32,263 nt of DNA, from the NCBI RefSeq assembly GCF_937873925.1, contig NZ_CALNAT010000140.1:1-32263 (forward strand). The letters run 5' to 3'. Within the stretch, counting starts at the first letter, position 1. The number at the start of each line of letters is the position of its first letter. The stretch comes from an uncultured Proteiniphilum sp. (GTDB taxonomy: Bacteria > Bacteroidota > Bacteroidia > Bacteroidales > Dysgonomonadaceae). The notes below the pieces were generated by a model. That model made no database searches and was not told where the DNA came from. It saw only the letters and a list, made by a program, of their open reading frames with translations. A program made the position numbers and the translations under genes. Positions 7,447 to 15,522 of the stretch are shown piece after piece.

Positions 7447-8805
7447 TTAATCCAGCTCCTTTATTTTGATATTCTGGAACCATACCTCATCACCATGGTC
7501 CTGCAGAAGGAGCAGCCCTTCCCCGGCATTGCCGAAATCGGGCCAGTCCTTGTATTTGCTGAAATTTACCAATGCTTTCCACATCTGGTTGTTCCGCTCG
7601 TACTCGACGATCTTCACACCGTTGAGCCAATGTTCCACATGGTTTCCCCTGACGACCACCATAGCGGTGTTGAAAAATCCGCCGCGGAAAGGCTTATCCT
7701 TGGGAGCAGGGATCAGATCGTAGAGCGAACCCAACGTCCGGTTACCTTCAACACCCAGTTTCGCGTCGGGGTGCTTTTTGTCGTCCAGTATCTGGAATTC
7801 GCACCCGATAGCCGACCCTTCCCCTTTATTCAGGTTGGTATCCACAAAATATTTGATACCGCTGTTGGCGCCTTCGGTAATTTTGAAATCCACTTTCAAC
7901 ATAAAGTTCCTGTAGGGACGGATAGTGACGATATCGCCTCCGTTGGTGGATTCGCCGCCATCGCTTTTTTGCACTTTCAGTATACCGTTCTCAATGGACC
8001 ATCCTTTTTCGGGGAAATGATCCGATTTGGCGCCGCGCCATCCTTCGGTGGTCTTGCCGTCCCACAGCAATTTCCAGCCCTGTGCGGCTTCGCGCTCCGA
8101 AAGGGTGTTAGCAATAGTATTGACCTGCTTAACCTTACTATTTTCGGGAGTTTTAAACCGCTCCACACCTTCCGTAAGGATACGGATATTGCGCCAGGAA
8201 ACGGTCTTCCCTTCCAGATCGGCGTTACCGATAGCGTGTACCTGCAGCGCAATGAAGCCCGATAGCGTGGTGTTATCCAGCAGGTCGGCACAAGGTATGC
8301 CGTTTACCCAGGTACGGATGGAACTCCCGATCGCTTCGATGCGGGCTTTGTTCCACTCTCCGCTTTTGAATGCTTTCTGCCCTTCGGGGTTGTAGTTCAT
8401 TGGGTAGAGCCATCCCCGGCGCGCTTCATCGTAGATACCTCCCGTCCATGCCCTGCCGGAGGGATCGATCTCAAACTGGTAGCCGTGTACACGACCATTC
8501 ATATAGTTCTTCAGACTGTTACTGCGGAACTGGACGCCGGAATTCAACCCGTCGTCTACCCTGAACTCAAATTCCAGAATAAAATCGCTGTACGTTTTTT
8601 TGGTCGCCAGAAAGGTATTGGGGGTATTCATCCTGGAAATACCGATAATGGTGTTATCCTGCACTTTGTATTCGGCCGTACCATTCAATTTTTCCCATCC
8701 CCCGAGGTTACGGCCGTTGAACAGGTTCTCCCATTTCGGCTCCTGCGACCATGCCGAAACGGTTACTATCACTGCTAAAACTGTGAGTCCTATTTTTTTT
8801 ATCAT
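7447..8805 (-). CDS. Two-domain DUF1080 (3-keto-disaccharide hydrolase family) protein
   Basis: 452 aa with a signal peptide (1-20, ending SAWSQ), so periplasmic or outer-membrane associated. It holds two tandem copies of the DUF1080 jelly-roll domain: residues about 25-212 (LFNGRNLGGWEKLNG, then LEFEFRVDDGLNSGVQFRS) and about 243-450 (LLWDGKTTEGWRGAK, then KVDFKITEGANSGIKYF). Both copies keep the N-S-G-[VI] strand that lines the fold's cleft. Known members act on 3-keto glycosides made by Gfo/Idh dehydrogenases in Bacteroides, and the upstream gene here is exactly such a dehydrogenase. The spacer of 156 bp between them is rich in word repeats. Activity on a 3-keto sugar is inferred from family and neighbour; the substrate is unknown. 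Confidence 0.8.
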   Translation of the reverse strand: MIKKIGLTVLAVIVTVSAWSQEPKWENLFNGRNLGGWEKLNGTAEYKVQDNTIIGISRMNTPNTFLATKKTYSDFILEFEFRVDDGLNSGVQFRSNSLKNYMNGRVHGYQFEIDPSGRAWTGGIYDEARRGWLYPMNYNPEGQKAFKSGEWNKARIEAIGSSIRTWVNGIPCADLLDNTTLSGFIALQVHAIGNADLEGKTVSWRNIRILTEGVERFKTPENSKVKQVNTIANTLSEREAAQGWKLLWDGKTTEGWRGAKSDHFPEKGWSIENGILKVQKSDGGESTNGGDIVTIRPYRNFMLKVDFKITEGANSGIKYFVDTNLNKGEGSAIGCEFQILDDKKHPDAKLGVEGNRTLGSLYDLIPAPKDKPFRGGFFNTAMVVVRGNHVEHWLNGVKIVEYERNNQMWKALVNFSKYKDWPDFGNAGEGLLLLQDHGDEVWFQNIKIKELD

Positions 8806-8961
8806 AACTAAATTAATATGCCAATGAATTAATATGCCAATGTGCTAATTCTGTTGAAATCAGAACTGAGAACATGGACCCAAGAAGTGGAAAGTTGAGA
8901 AGTGAAGAAGTCTTGATTCTTGATTCCGAAAGTCTCTGCTCTTTATTCTTTACTCTTTTAA
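8806..8961. repeat. Word-repeat spacer between DUF1080 and Gfo/Idh genes
   Basis: Four kinds of short repetition sit side by side: a perfect 16-bp tandem duplication AATTAATATGCCAATG (8811-8826 and 8827-8842), a purine stretch of GAAGTG/GTTGAG-like words (8883-8910), TCTTGAT twice in tandem (8911-8924), and CTCTTTATTCTTTACTC-type pyrimidine words (about 8939-8959). Similar words recur in other spacers of this locus. Confidence 0.7.
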
Positions 8962-10383
8962 TCAAACTACATAAAAATCTTCCCAACCTTTTCGTGGTGG
9001 TTCGCCGGTGAGGTAAGCATCAGCAAAAGCATCGTTGGTGACCCGTCTGGTTTCACGGTCGAACACGATCTTCCGGTTGAGTTTCTGTGCAGCCACACCC
9101 AGGCAGAACACCTGACTTAACGGAGCGGATATTTCAAACGGAGAGCGGGTTTTCTCCTTTCCCTGGCAGGCCAGCAGGAAGTTGGCAAAATGGGTGGAGG
9201 GACTCGCCGGCACTTGGGGAAGATCTTTTTCCATCGCTTTCGCTTTCTCTTCGGGGATAATGCTCAGCGTGCTACCGTGTGATCCTCCCTTGAAAGTCAG
9301 CTCCTTGCTATAGATCTCTTTGCCCGGGTTCAGCTTGGCCGGTTGTATCTGTCCGCCGGCTACCGTAGGAATATTGGGGTCGAGTTCGGATACGCCATAT
9401 CCTTCAGGGACGGACGGGATATTGTCAAGCCCGTCATACCAGGTAATAACCAGTGGCGGCATATTGCCCCGCTTAGGGAATTTGAACTCTATGGTACTCG
9501 ACATCGGGAAGAAATAGTCGTTATGACCGCTCAGCTTCAACGGCGTAACTTCTTCCGGCAGGCCCAGGTCGAGGAATTCGTGCACTGTGTCGAGAATGTG
9601 CGCTCCCCAGTCGCCCAGGGCTCCCATTCCGAAATCGTACCAGCAGCGCCACTGCCCGTAATGGAAATCTTTATTGTAGTCGTGGTACCGCTGTGCCATC
9701 AACCATGTATCCCAGTCCAATGTTTCGGGGATAGGTTCGGCGGCGGGAAACTTTTTGATGCCCGTATCCCAGCCGTGCCAGCGGCGCGCATTATTCATGT
9801 GCGCCGTGACGGCCGTCACATCTTTGATAATACCGGCTTCTTTCCAGGCTTTGAACTGGAAATAGTTGGCATCCGAATGGCCCTGGTTACCCATCTGGGT
9901 GACTACCTTCGGATATTTCTTTGCTGCTTTCAGGAGCAGTTCCGATTCGTGGAAAGTGCGCGTCAGTGGCTTTTCCACGTAGACATGTTTACCTTCGGCC
10001 ATCGACATCATCACTACGGGAAAATGGGCGAAGTCGGGTGTGGCGATAGCTACCGCTTCAATCTCATTGCCCATCTTATCGAACATCTCCCTGAAATCCT
10101 TGAACCGTTTTGCGTTCGGGAACTTGTCGAGTGCCTTCTTTGTATGGTCGGCTCCCAGATCCACGTCACAAAGAGCGACCACATTGGCCAGTCCCGTCTT
10201 GTCAAAATCATTGATGATCTCCCATCCCCTGTTTCCGATACCGATGTGGGCCAGATTCACTTTTTTATTGGCGCCCACAACCCTGTTGTAGCTTGCGGCA
10301 TTCATTTTAGTCGATATGCCGCCCATAGCCAGCCCGGCTGACGCCAGAGCTGCGTTTCTGATAAATTCTCTTCTTGTTGACAT
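8962..10383 (-). CDS. Tat-exported Gfo/Idh/MocA family oxidoreductase
   Basis: 473 aa. The N-terminus STRREFIRN plus a hydrophobic stretch (residues 2-22) is a twin-arginine signal, so the protein is exported folded with its NAD(P) cofactor. Residues 42-160 are a Rossmann fold with the AHIGIGNRG glycine motif, ALCDVD at strand 2, and VEKPLT at 136-141, whose Lys138 is the usual catalytic/cofactor lysine. The rest is the C-terminal alpha/beta domain (GDWGAHILDTVHEFLD near 257-272). Bacteroidetes proteins of this type oxidise the C3 hydroxyl of glycosides or act as nicotinamide-dependent glycosidases. Pairing with DUF1080 favours the 3-keto glycoside route. It begins 27 bp after the LarA-like gene on the same strand. 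Substrate unknown. Confidence 0.8.
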   Translation of the reverse strand: MSTRREFIRNAALASAGLAMGGISTKMNAASYNRVVGANKKVNLAHIGIGNRGWEIINDFDKTGLANVVALCDVDLGADHTKKALDKFPNAKRFKDFREMFDKMGNEIEAVAIATPDFAHFPVVMMSMAEGKHVYVEKPLTRTFHESELLLKAAKKYPKVVTQMGNQGHSDANYFQFKAWKEAGIIKDVTAVTAHMNNARRWHGWDTGIKKFPAAEPIPETLDWDTWLMAQRYHDYNKDFHYGQWRCWYDFGMGALGDWGAHILDTVHEFLDLGLPEEVTPLKLSGHNDYFFPMSSTIEFKFPKRGNMPPLVITWYDGLDNIPSVPEGYGVSELDPNIPTVAGGQIQPAKLNPGKEIYSKELTFKGGSHGSTLSIIPEEKAKAMEKDLPQVPASPSTHFANFLLACQGKEKTRSPFEISAPLSQVFCLGVAAQKLNRKIVFDRETRRVTNDAFADAYLTGEPPRKGWEDFYVV

Positions 10384-10410
10384 GATATATAATAAAATAA
10401 TGAACTTTGT

Positions 10411-11694
10411 CTATGCAAGCCGGTCTTTGTGTGCCCACAGACCTAGCGCGGGACTTGAAATATAATAAACTTCCTCGCCGTCGGAGAGGGTGTTGAAACC
10501 CTCTTTCAGACGCAAGGGATCATATTTCCGCATGATTTCATCGATATCGCCCCACTGGAAACCGACACTCTCGATCTCTTCACGGGTGAGGTTTTCCGGC
10601 CCTTTTCCGGGACAGTAGGTGACGGAAAATCTTCCTTCGGAAGATCCGTGGATAAGATGCGCCGCCGCTCCCAGATTATCCCTGAGTTCCTGATTCTCGG
10701 ACACCGCTTTCAAGGTGTGGGGCGTACCGAAATAACCATATTTACGGATCAGTGAATCGATCGTTCTATCTTCCCCGAACTCTTTCAATGCCGGAGCCAG
10801 TACGATCAGTTCGCCTCCGTCGGCAATAGCCATCCGTGTACGGTAAACCGACTTATTCCCCAGCCACGTACTTTTAAATTCCGTGGGATCGAGCCATACA
10901 ACCACTTTTTTCAATGGTTTCCTGACCATCACGAAGTTGACCTCCAGAGAAAGTTTAGCGGCGCGGTCGAACACCTCCGGGTCGTCCCCCACGAACAGCC
11001 CGTAGGTATGCTGCTGTCCATCCGCATTCACTCCTACCACTGTCAGAACATAGACAATAGGCAGTTCTTTTAAATATTTTTCAGTAGCATAGTTAAAAAC
11101 ACGCCTTACAGGCGTATCGGCTTTCCCCATCATCCGCTCCATACCGTAAACGGCTCCGATATAATGACTTTTATGGATCCCTTCGCTACCTCCGGTCCCC
11201 ACAAGGATATTCTTATTATAGTTGGCCATACCCACCACTTCGTGAGGCACCACCTGCCCGACAGAGAGGATCAGGTCGAAACCGCCTTCTACCAACAGTT
11301 TATTCACTTGCGCCGGCCAGGAAAAATCGACCTTTCCTTCCGAGATGTCGCGTATATACTCCGTCGGCACCTCGCCCAACGTGATCACATCGTTCCGCCA
11401 GTCGTGGTCGCGAAAAAGCGTTTTCGGGGTTTTCCCAAACATATGGTCGATCTGCCGGGCCGTCATGGGGGTGTGCGTACCCAGCGCAGGAAGGATATCG
11501 GTGAGCTTTTCCCCGTAATACTCCCATGCGAGCTCGGTAAGTTCACCGGCGCGGCTGGGTAAACGGGTATAATCGGGCGGAACGGCAAGCACTTTCCGCC
11601 GTTCACCCAGTTTTCCCAATGCTTCATGCAGTCCTCTCCTCAGATCATCATGTGAAAGATTAGTCCCCGGAGAGCCATTTTCGTAATATATCAT
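10411..11694 (-). CDS. LarA-like nickel-pincer hydroxyacid racemase/epimerase
   Basis: 427 aa, DUF2088/LarA family. LarA uses a nickel-pincer nucleotide bound through a lysine and a histidine to racemise alpha-hydroxy acids. The key residues are present in the spacing of Lactobacillus LarA: His151 (VPHEVVG), Lys161 ten residues later (YNKNI), His177 sixteen further on (IHKSHY), plus His73 in LGTHTPMT and Asp41/Arg44 in PDYTR. The enzyme should therefore be active if the cell makes the cofactor (LarB, LarC, LarE), whose genes are not in this window. LarA homologues with D-gluconate 2-epimerase activity (gluconate/mannonate) have been described. The gene lies after gnd and a sugar-acid kinase in a uronate locus, which points to mannonate or gluconate rather than lactate. 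Family call firm; substrate inferred. Confidence 0.8.
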   Translation of the reverse strand: MIYYENGSPGTNLSHDDLRRGLHEALGKLGERRKVLAVPPDYTRLPSRAGELTELAWEYYGEKLTDILPALGTHTPMTARQIDHMFGKTPKTLFRDHDWRNDVITLGEVPTEYIRDISEGKVDFSWPAQVNKLLVEGGFDLILSVGQVVPHEVVGMANYNKNILVGTGGSEGIHKSHYIGAVYGMERMMGKADTPVRRVFNYATEKYLKELPIVYVLTVVGVNADGQQHTYGLFVGDDPEVFDRAAKLSLEVNFVMVRKPLKKVVVWLDPTEFKSTWLGNKSVYRTRMAIADGGELIVLAPALKEFGEDRTIDSLIRKYGYFGTPHTLKAVSENQELRDNLGAAAHLIHGSSEGRFSVTYCPGKGPENLTREEIESVGFQWGDIDEIMRKYDPLRLKEGFNTLSDGEEVYYISSPALGLWAHKDRLA

Positions 11695-11738
11695 CCTTTT
11701 AAAACTAAAAGTGAAAAACTAAAAATCACCAATTATTT

Positions 11739-11794
11739 CATTAGTTTCATTGGTACATTAGTCTCATTGGCACATTAGTCTCATTGGCACATTA
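11739..11794. repeat. 17-bp tandem repeat in the gnd-larA spacer
   Basis: Three consecutive 17-bp units starting CATTAG (11739, 11756, 11773) and a partial fourth (CATTA). Units 2 and 3 are identical; unit 1 differs at two positions. Read on the minus strand the unit is a TAATG-TGCCAATG-like word that also occurs near 8816-8842 and 14469-14512. Just left of it, ACTAAAA words are repeated (about 11704-11724). Confidence 0.8.
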
Positions 11795-11811
11795 ATAATC
11801 ACCTTCCCACA

Positions 11812-13266
11812 TCAAACATCGTAAGTGGTAGAAGCCGTATTACCGCCGCGCCCCGTCCAGTCGGTATGGAAGAACTCACCGCGCGGCTTGTCAACCCGCT
11901 CATATTGGTGTGCTCCGAAATAGTCGCGTTGCGCCTGCAGGAGGTTTGCCGGCAGACGCGCACTCCGGAACCCGTCGAAGTAACCCAATGCCGAGGTAAG
12001 AGCCGGTACGGGAATCCCATTCTGGATCGCCGTGGCGCAAACTCTACGCCAGCTTTCCTCCGCCGACAGTACCGCTTCTTTGAAGAAGGAGTCGAACAAC
12101 AGGTTTTCCAGTGAAGGATCGTTATCGAATGCCTTTTTGATATCTCCCAGGAAACGGGAACGGATGATGCAACCGCCGCGCCACATCAGGGCGATACCTC
12201 CATAATTCAGATTCCATCCATACTCTTTGGCGGCCTCCATCATCAAGTCATAGCCCTGGGCATAGGAGATGATCTTGGCGCCGTAGAGCGCCTTTTCCAG
12301 GTCATCGACAAACTGCTTCTTGTCTCCTTTAAAATCCGATTTTTTCCCTGAGATCACTTCTGATGCTTTTACCCTTAACTCTTTCTGGGCCGAGAGGCAA
12401 CGTGAGAAGACCGATTCGCCGATCAACGTGAGTGGAATGCCCAGGTCGAGCGCCGTCACGGCTGTCCATTTACCGGTACCTTTCTGACCGGCCGTATCGA
12501 GGATGTTCTCCACTAACGGACTTCCATCCTCATCCTTATAAGCCATAATATCGGCCGTGATCTCTATCAGGTAGGAATCCAGCACCCCGCTGTTCCACCT
12601 CTTGAATACTTCATGCTGCTCAAACGCATCCATACCGAGCAATTCTTTCATCAGATGATACGCTTCGTTGATGATCTGCATATCGCCATACTCAATACCG
12701 TTATGCACCATCTTCACGAAGTGGCCGGCACCATTCTCTCCCACCCAATCGCAACAGGGAACACCTCCATCTACTTTGGCGGCAACGGCCTGGAATATCT
12801 CTTTCACATGGGGCCATGCTTCCGGAGAACCGCCAGGCATCATGGAAGGCCCTTTCAGGGCTCCCTCTTCACCGCCGGAAACACCTGTCCCAACATACAG
12901 CAACCCTTTGCTCTCCACATATTTGGTTCTGCGGATGGTATCGGGAAAATGGCTGTTCCCCCCGTCAATGATAATATCCCCGGGCTCAAGCAGGGGAATG
13001 AGCTGTTCGATAAAATCGTCCACGGGCTTACCCGCTTTTACCAGCATCATCACTTTGCGGGGCCTTTCTAGGGATGTCACCAACTCCTCTAAAGAGTGCG
13101 TACCGATAAAATTTTTGCCTTTCCCCCGTCCGTTGACAAATGCATCTACTTTGTCGACAGTACGGTTGAACACGGCTACCGTGTAGCCTTTGCTTTCCAT
13201 GTTTAAGACCAGATTTTCACCCATCACGGCCAATCCGATCAATCCGATATCTGCTTTTTGTTGCAT
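11812..13266 (-). CDS. gnd: 6-phosphogluconate dehydrogenase, decarboxylating
   Basis: 484 aa, full length for the long (dimeric) Gnd class. It oxidatively decarboxylates 6-phosphogluconate to ribulose-5-phosphate with NAD(P)+ in the cytoplasm. The cofactor motif GLAVMGENLV is at 11-20, the IIIDGGNSHFPDT substrate loop at 98-110, and GVSGGEEGALKGPSMMPGG at 128-146. Catalytic Lys185 and Glu192 lie in KMVHNGIEYGDMQ. The C-terminus carries the conserved HTDW and a small-residue tail. It sits between a PfkB kinase gene and the LarA-like gene, all on one strand with about 120-bp spacers. A pentose-phosphate enzyme inside a uronate operon is unusual and suggests that this arm makes 6-phosphogluconate. 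Confidence 0.95.
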   Translation of the reverse strand: MQQKADIGLIGLAVMGENLVLNMESKGYTVAVFNRTVDKVDAFVNGRGKGKNFIGTHSLEELVTSLERPRKVMMLVKAGKPVDDFIEQLIPLLEPGDIIIDGGNSHFPDTIRRTKYVESKGLLYVGTGVSGGEEGALKGPSMMPGGSPEAWPHVKEIFQAVAAKVDGGVPCCDWVGENGAGHFVKMVHNGIEYGDMQIINEAYHLMKELLGMDAFEQHEVFKRWNSGVLDSYLIEITADIMAYKDEDGSPLVENILDTAGQKGTGKWTAVTALDLGIPLTLIGESVFSRCLSAQKELRVKASEVISGKKSDFKGDKKQFVDDLEKALYGAKIISYAQGYDLMMEAAKEYGWNLNYGGIALMWRGGCIIRSRFLGDIKKAFDNDPSLENLLFDSFFKEAVLSAEESWRRVCATAIQNGIPVPALTSALGYFDGFRSARLPANLLQAQRDYFGAHQYERVDKPRGEFFHTDWTGRGGNTASTTYDV

Positions 13267-13386
13267 TGTTATATGATTATATTATTTTAGAATAAAGAAC
13301 TACTTGATTTGCAAATTAGTCGATTTACTCATTAGCAGATTAACTAATCAGCACCTCATTCTTTTCCACCTTTCCACTTGATCACC
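13267..13386. repeat. Word-rich spacer between PfkB kinase and gnd
   Basis: A 120-bp spacer with looser repetition: ATTAGTCGATTTACTCATTAG-type words around 13315-13350 and TTTCCACCTTTCCACTT (13362-13379). The ATTAG and CTAAT words echo the 17-bp repeat in the next spacer. No gene or clear promoter is seen. Confidence 0.45.
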
Positions 13387-14466
13387 TTACCTCACCACTC
13401 TCGCATTACCTTTCCAGATACTCCATATCATCTCCTCATCGGCCGGCTGGGCGTAATCCGTGAGGAACGTAGTTGCCAACGCGCCGCTCGCCCAAGCAAA
13501 CCGCACCCAGTTTTCGGGCTCCATCCCTTTCAGGATGCTATAGAGTAATCCGCCGACGAAACCGTCGCCACCGCCGATACGGTCTATTACGTTGATCCTG
13601 CGTAAAGGAGCTTCGTGCCAGTTCCCGTTTTCATAAACAATGGCACCCCAGAGATGTTCATTGGCGCTGACCACTTCACGGAGCGTATTGGCAAAGACCG
13701 AAACATGGGGGAAAGCTTTCTTCGCATTCAGGATCATACCTTTGAAAGCATCCAGCGTTCCTCCGATGTTTTCACCTCCTGCTTTCGGCCCTTCGATACC
13801 GAGACAAAGCTGAAAATCCTCTTCATTGCCGATAAGGATATCGGAAAGGGAGGCGATCTCGGTAAAAGCCTCTTTCAGTGCTGACTCCCTTCCTTTCCAG
13901 AATGTAGCCCGATAATTCAGGTCGAAGGAAATAAGCGTGCCATGCTTTTTGGCATAACGGGCTATTTCGAGACAGAAGTTGCTTGTATCAGGAGAAAGCG
14001 CCGCGATGAGGCCGGAAAGATGTACGATCTGCACGCCCTCTTTACCGAAGATCCGTTCCAGATCAAAATCTTCCACATTCAAGGTTTTTCCCACCTCACC
14101 CGCGCGGTCGTTCTGTACCCGCGGACCCCGCAGTCCGAAACCGCTGTCGGCGATATTGAACTGATGCCGGTATCCCCAGGGATCGCCCTGTGGCACTTCC
14201 GGTCCCTCATATTCCATATTTCGTGCCCTGAGATCGGCTTTAATAAAAGCGGCGATCGGGCTGTTTTTCACAAAGGTAGTGAGTACCTTCACGGGAAGTC
14301 CCAGGTAGGACGAGATACTCGCCACATTGGTCTCGGCGCTGGTCGCCTGCATCCGAAAAAGGTTGGTACTCTGCACCGGCTGTGCATCTACCGGCGTAAT
14401 GCGCACTCCCATACTGGTAGGTACTACCAATGAATATTTAAACTCTTTTTTTAATGCTACAGACAT
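13387..14466 (-). CDS. PfkB-family sugar-acid kinase, divergent from KDG kinase
   Basis: 359 aa, cytoplasmic ribokinase fold. The C-terminal PfkB signature is DRIGGGDGFVGG with the catalytic base Asp301; LIGNEEDF (211-218) and SFDLNYR (180-186) are typical of the KDG-kinase branch. The N-terminal substrate half differs: where KDG kinases carry GIYYLE...RPSKVVYDR (as the second kinase at 20668 does), this protein has YRHQFNIADSGFGLRGPR and NDRAGEVGK. Automatic annotation would likely call it a KDG kinase. Because a textbook KDG kinase is already encoded in the plus arm and this gene lies next to gnd, another acceptor such as gluconate is possible. Kinase call firm; substrate open. Confidence 0.8.
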   Translation of the reverse strand: MSVALKKEFKYSLVVPTSMGVRITPVDAQPVQSTNLFRMQATSAETNVASISSYLGLPVKVLTTFVKNSPIAAFIKADLRARNMEYEGPEVPQGDPWGYRHQFNIADSGFGLRGPRVQNDRAGEVGKTLNVEDFDLERIFGKEGVQIVHLSGLIAALSPDTSNFCLEIARYAKKHGTLISFDLNYRATFWKGRESALKEAFTEIASLSDILIGNEEDFQLCLGIEGPKAGGENIGGTLDAFKGMILNAKKAFPHVSVFANTLREVVSANEHLWGAIVYENGNWHEAPLRRINVIDRIGGGDGFVGGLLYSILKGMEPENWVRFAWASGALATTFLTDYAQPADEEMIWSIWKGNARVVR

Positions 14467-14586
14467 ATATTAATGTGTTAATTCTTCAATGTACCAATAT
14501 GCCAAATGAATAACCGGTAATTAACTATTTCCCAAATCCCGGATCAGACATCCAAAGTCTTGAATCTTGGTTCTTGGCTCTCGCAT
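14467..14586. repeat. Word-repeat spacer between SDR and PfkB kinase genes
   Basis: Two word blocks: TTAATGTGTTAATTC with AATGTACCAATATGCC (14469-14504), akin to the TGCCAATG words at 8816-8842, and AGTCTTGAATCTTGGTTC (14556-14573), which matches the AGTCTTGATTCTTGATTC at 8909-8924 with two changes. No gene is apparent. Confidence 0.6.
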
Positions 14587-15399
14587 CTATATACTAAACG
14601 CATCAAAACCTCCGTCTACGATCGCTACCGTTCCGGTCACGAACTTGGACGCGTCGCTTACCAGATAATGGAGTGTGCCCAGCAACTCTTCGGGAGCTCC
14701 GAATCGGCGGAAAGGGGTATGTGCTATAATGGTATTACCCCGGGCGGAATAAGACCCGTCGGGATTGGTGAGCAGCGCCCTGTTTTGCTCCGTGATAAAA
14801 AAGCCGGGACACAACGCGTTGACACGGAAATCTTCCCCGAATTTAATGGCCATTTCTCCTGCCATATATTGGGTAAAGTTGGTCACTGCCGCTTTGGCCG
14901 CTCCATATCCTGCGACACGTGTCAGTGGGCGTAATGCCGATGCGGAGGAGATATTCACTATATTTCCCTTTTTTTCCCTGACCATATATTCGGCAAAAAC
15001 CAGCGTGGGGACAACCGTTCCCATCAGATTCAGATCGACCACCTTCCGGAAATCATCCGCTTTTAGATCAAAGATGGTACTGTCAGGGCCGATGGTCGCA
15101 CCCGGCATATTTCCGCCCGCGCCGTTGATCAACACATCAATTCTCCCGTATTGCTCCGCGATCTCTTCGGCATTTCGCTTCAGGACAGACTCATCGGTCA
15201 CATCAGTCCGGAGGAACAGAGCATCCCCTCCGGCAGTTTTTACTTTTTGCACCAGTTCATCCCCTTTTTCCTTGTTTCGCGCCAGCACCGCCACTTTCGC
15301 ACCGTGCTTCGCCAGATACTCCACCATCGAGGAACCCAGTACTCCGGTTCCACCCGTGATAACAATCACTTTTCCTCTAATATCAAATAATTCGTACAT
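14587..15399 (-). CDS. SDR-type D-mannonate (fructuronate) oxidoreductase
   Basis: 270 aa short-chain dehydrogenase. Cofactor motif TGGTGVLG (15-22), the NxAG-type motif INGAGGNMPG (91-100), and the catalytic set Ser152, Tyr165 and Lys169 in YGAAK. The INGAGGNMPGATI segment and the C-terminal VDGGFDAFSI are characteristic of the SDR proteins that replace classical UxuB in Bacillus (YjmF) and many Bacteroidetes, reducing D-fructuronate to D-mannonate with NAD(P)H. It follows uxaC and a gene remnant on the same strand, so it fits the second step of glucuronate breakdown. The start at 15399 agrees with the usual N-terminus. Confidence 0.8.
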   Translation of the reverse strand: MYELFDIRGKVIVITGGTGVLGSSMVEYLAKHGAKVAVLARNKEKGDELVQKVKTAGGDALFLRTDVTDESVLKRNAEEIAEQYGRIDVLINGAGGNMPGATIGPDSTIFDLKADDFRKVVDLNLMGTVVPTLVFAEYMVREKKGNIVNISSASALRPLTRVAGYGAAKAAVTNFTQYMAGEMAIKFGEDFRVNALCPGFFITEQNRALLTNPDGSYSARGNTIIAHTPFRRFGAPEELLGTLHYLVSDASKFVTGTVAIVDGGFDAFSI

Positions 15400-15422
15400 A
15401 GTTTATTGATTTAATGACCGGA

Positions 15423-15430
15423 CAAAAATA
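15423..15430 (-). promoter_or_regulatory. Possible -7 box upstream of the SDR gene
   Basis: TATTTTTG on the minus strand fits the Bacteroidetes -7 consensus, 24 bp before the SDR start, but no TTTG lies at the expected -33 position. It could give the downstream genes a start separate from uxaC. Confidence 0.35.
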
Positions 15431-15522
15431 AGCCGACCGTTTTACTTTTTATTCATTTTTATCGTAAAAAACTCTTCCAAAAACGAAAGTCGGCATCTCA
15501 ACCCCGGAAATTTTGTTCCACC

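Noticed and set aside
7274..7483. Minus-strand frame of 69 codons after the DUF1080 gene
   Set aside because: It overlaps the DUF1080 end in another frame and reads through the 13-bp hairpin; no family resemblance.
9343..10341. Long plus-strand frame of 332 codons opposite the Gfo/Idh gene
   Set aside because: Antisense shadow of a well-supported gene; no recognisable domain.
11739..11794. CRISPR-like array
   Set aside because: The 17-bp units are directly tandem with no spacers, and no cas genes are present.
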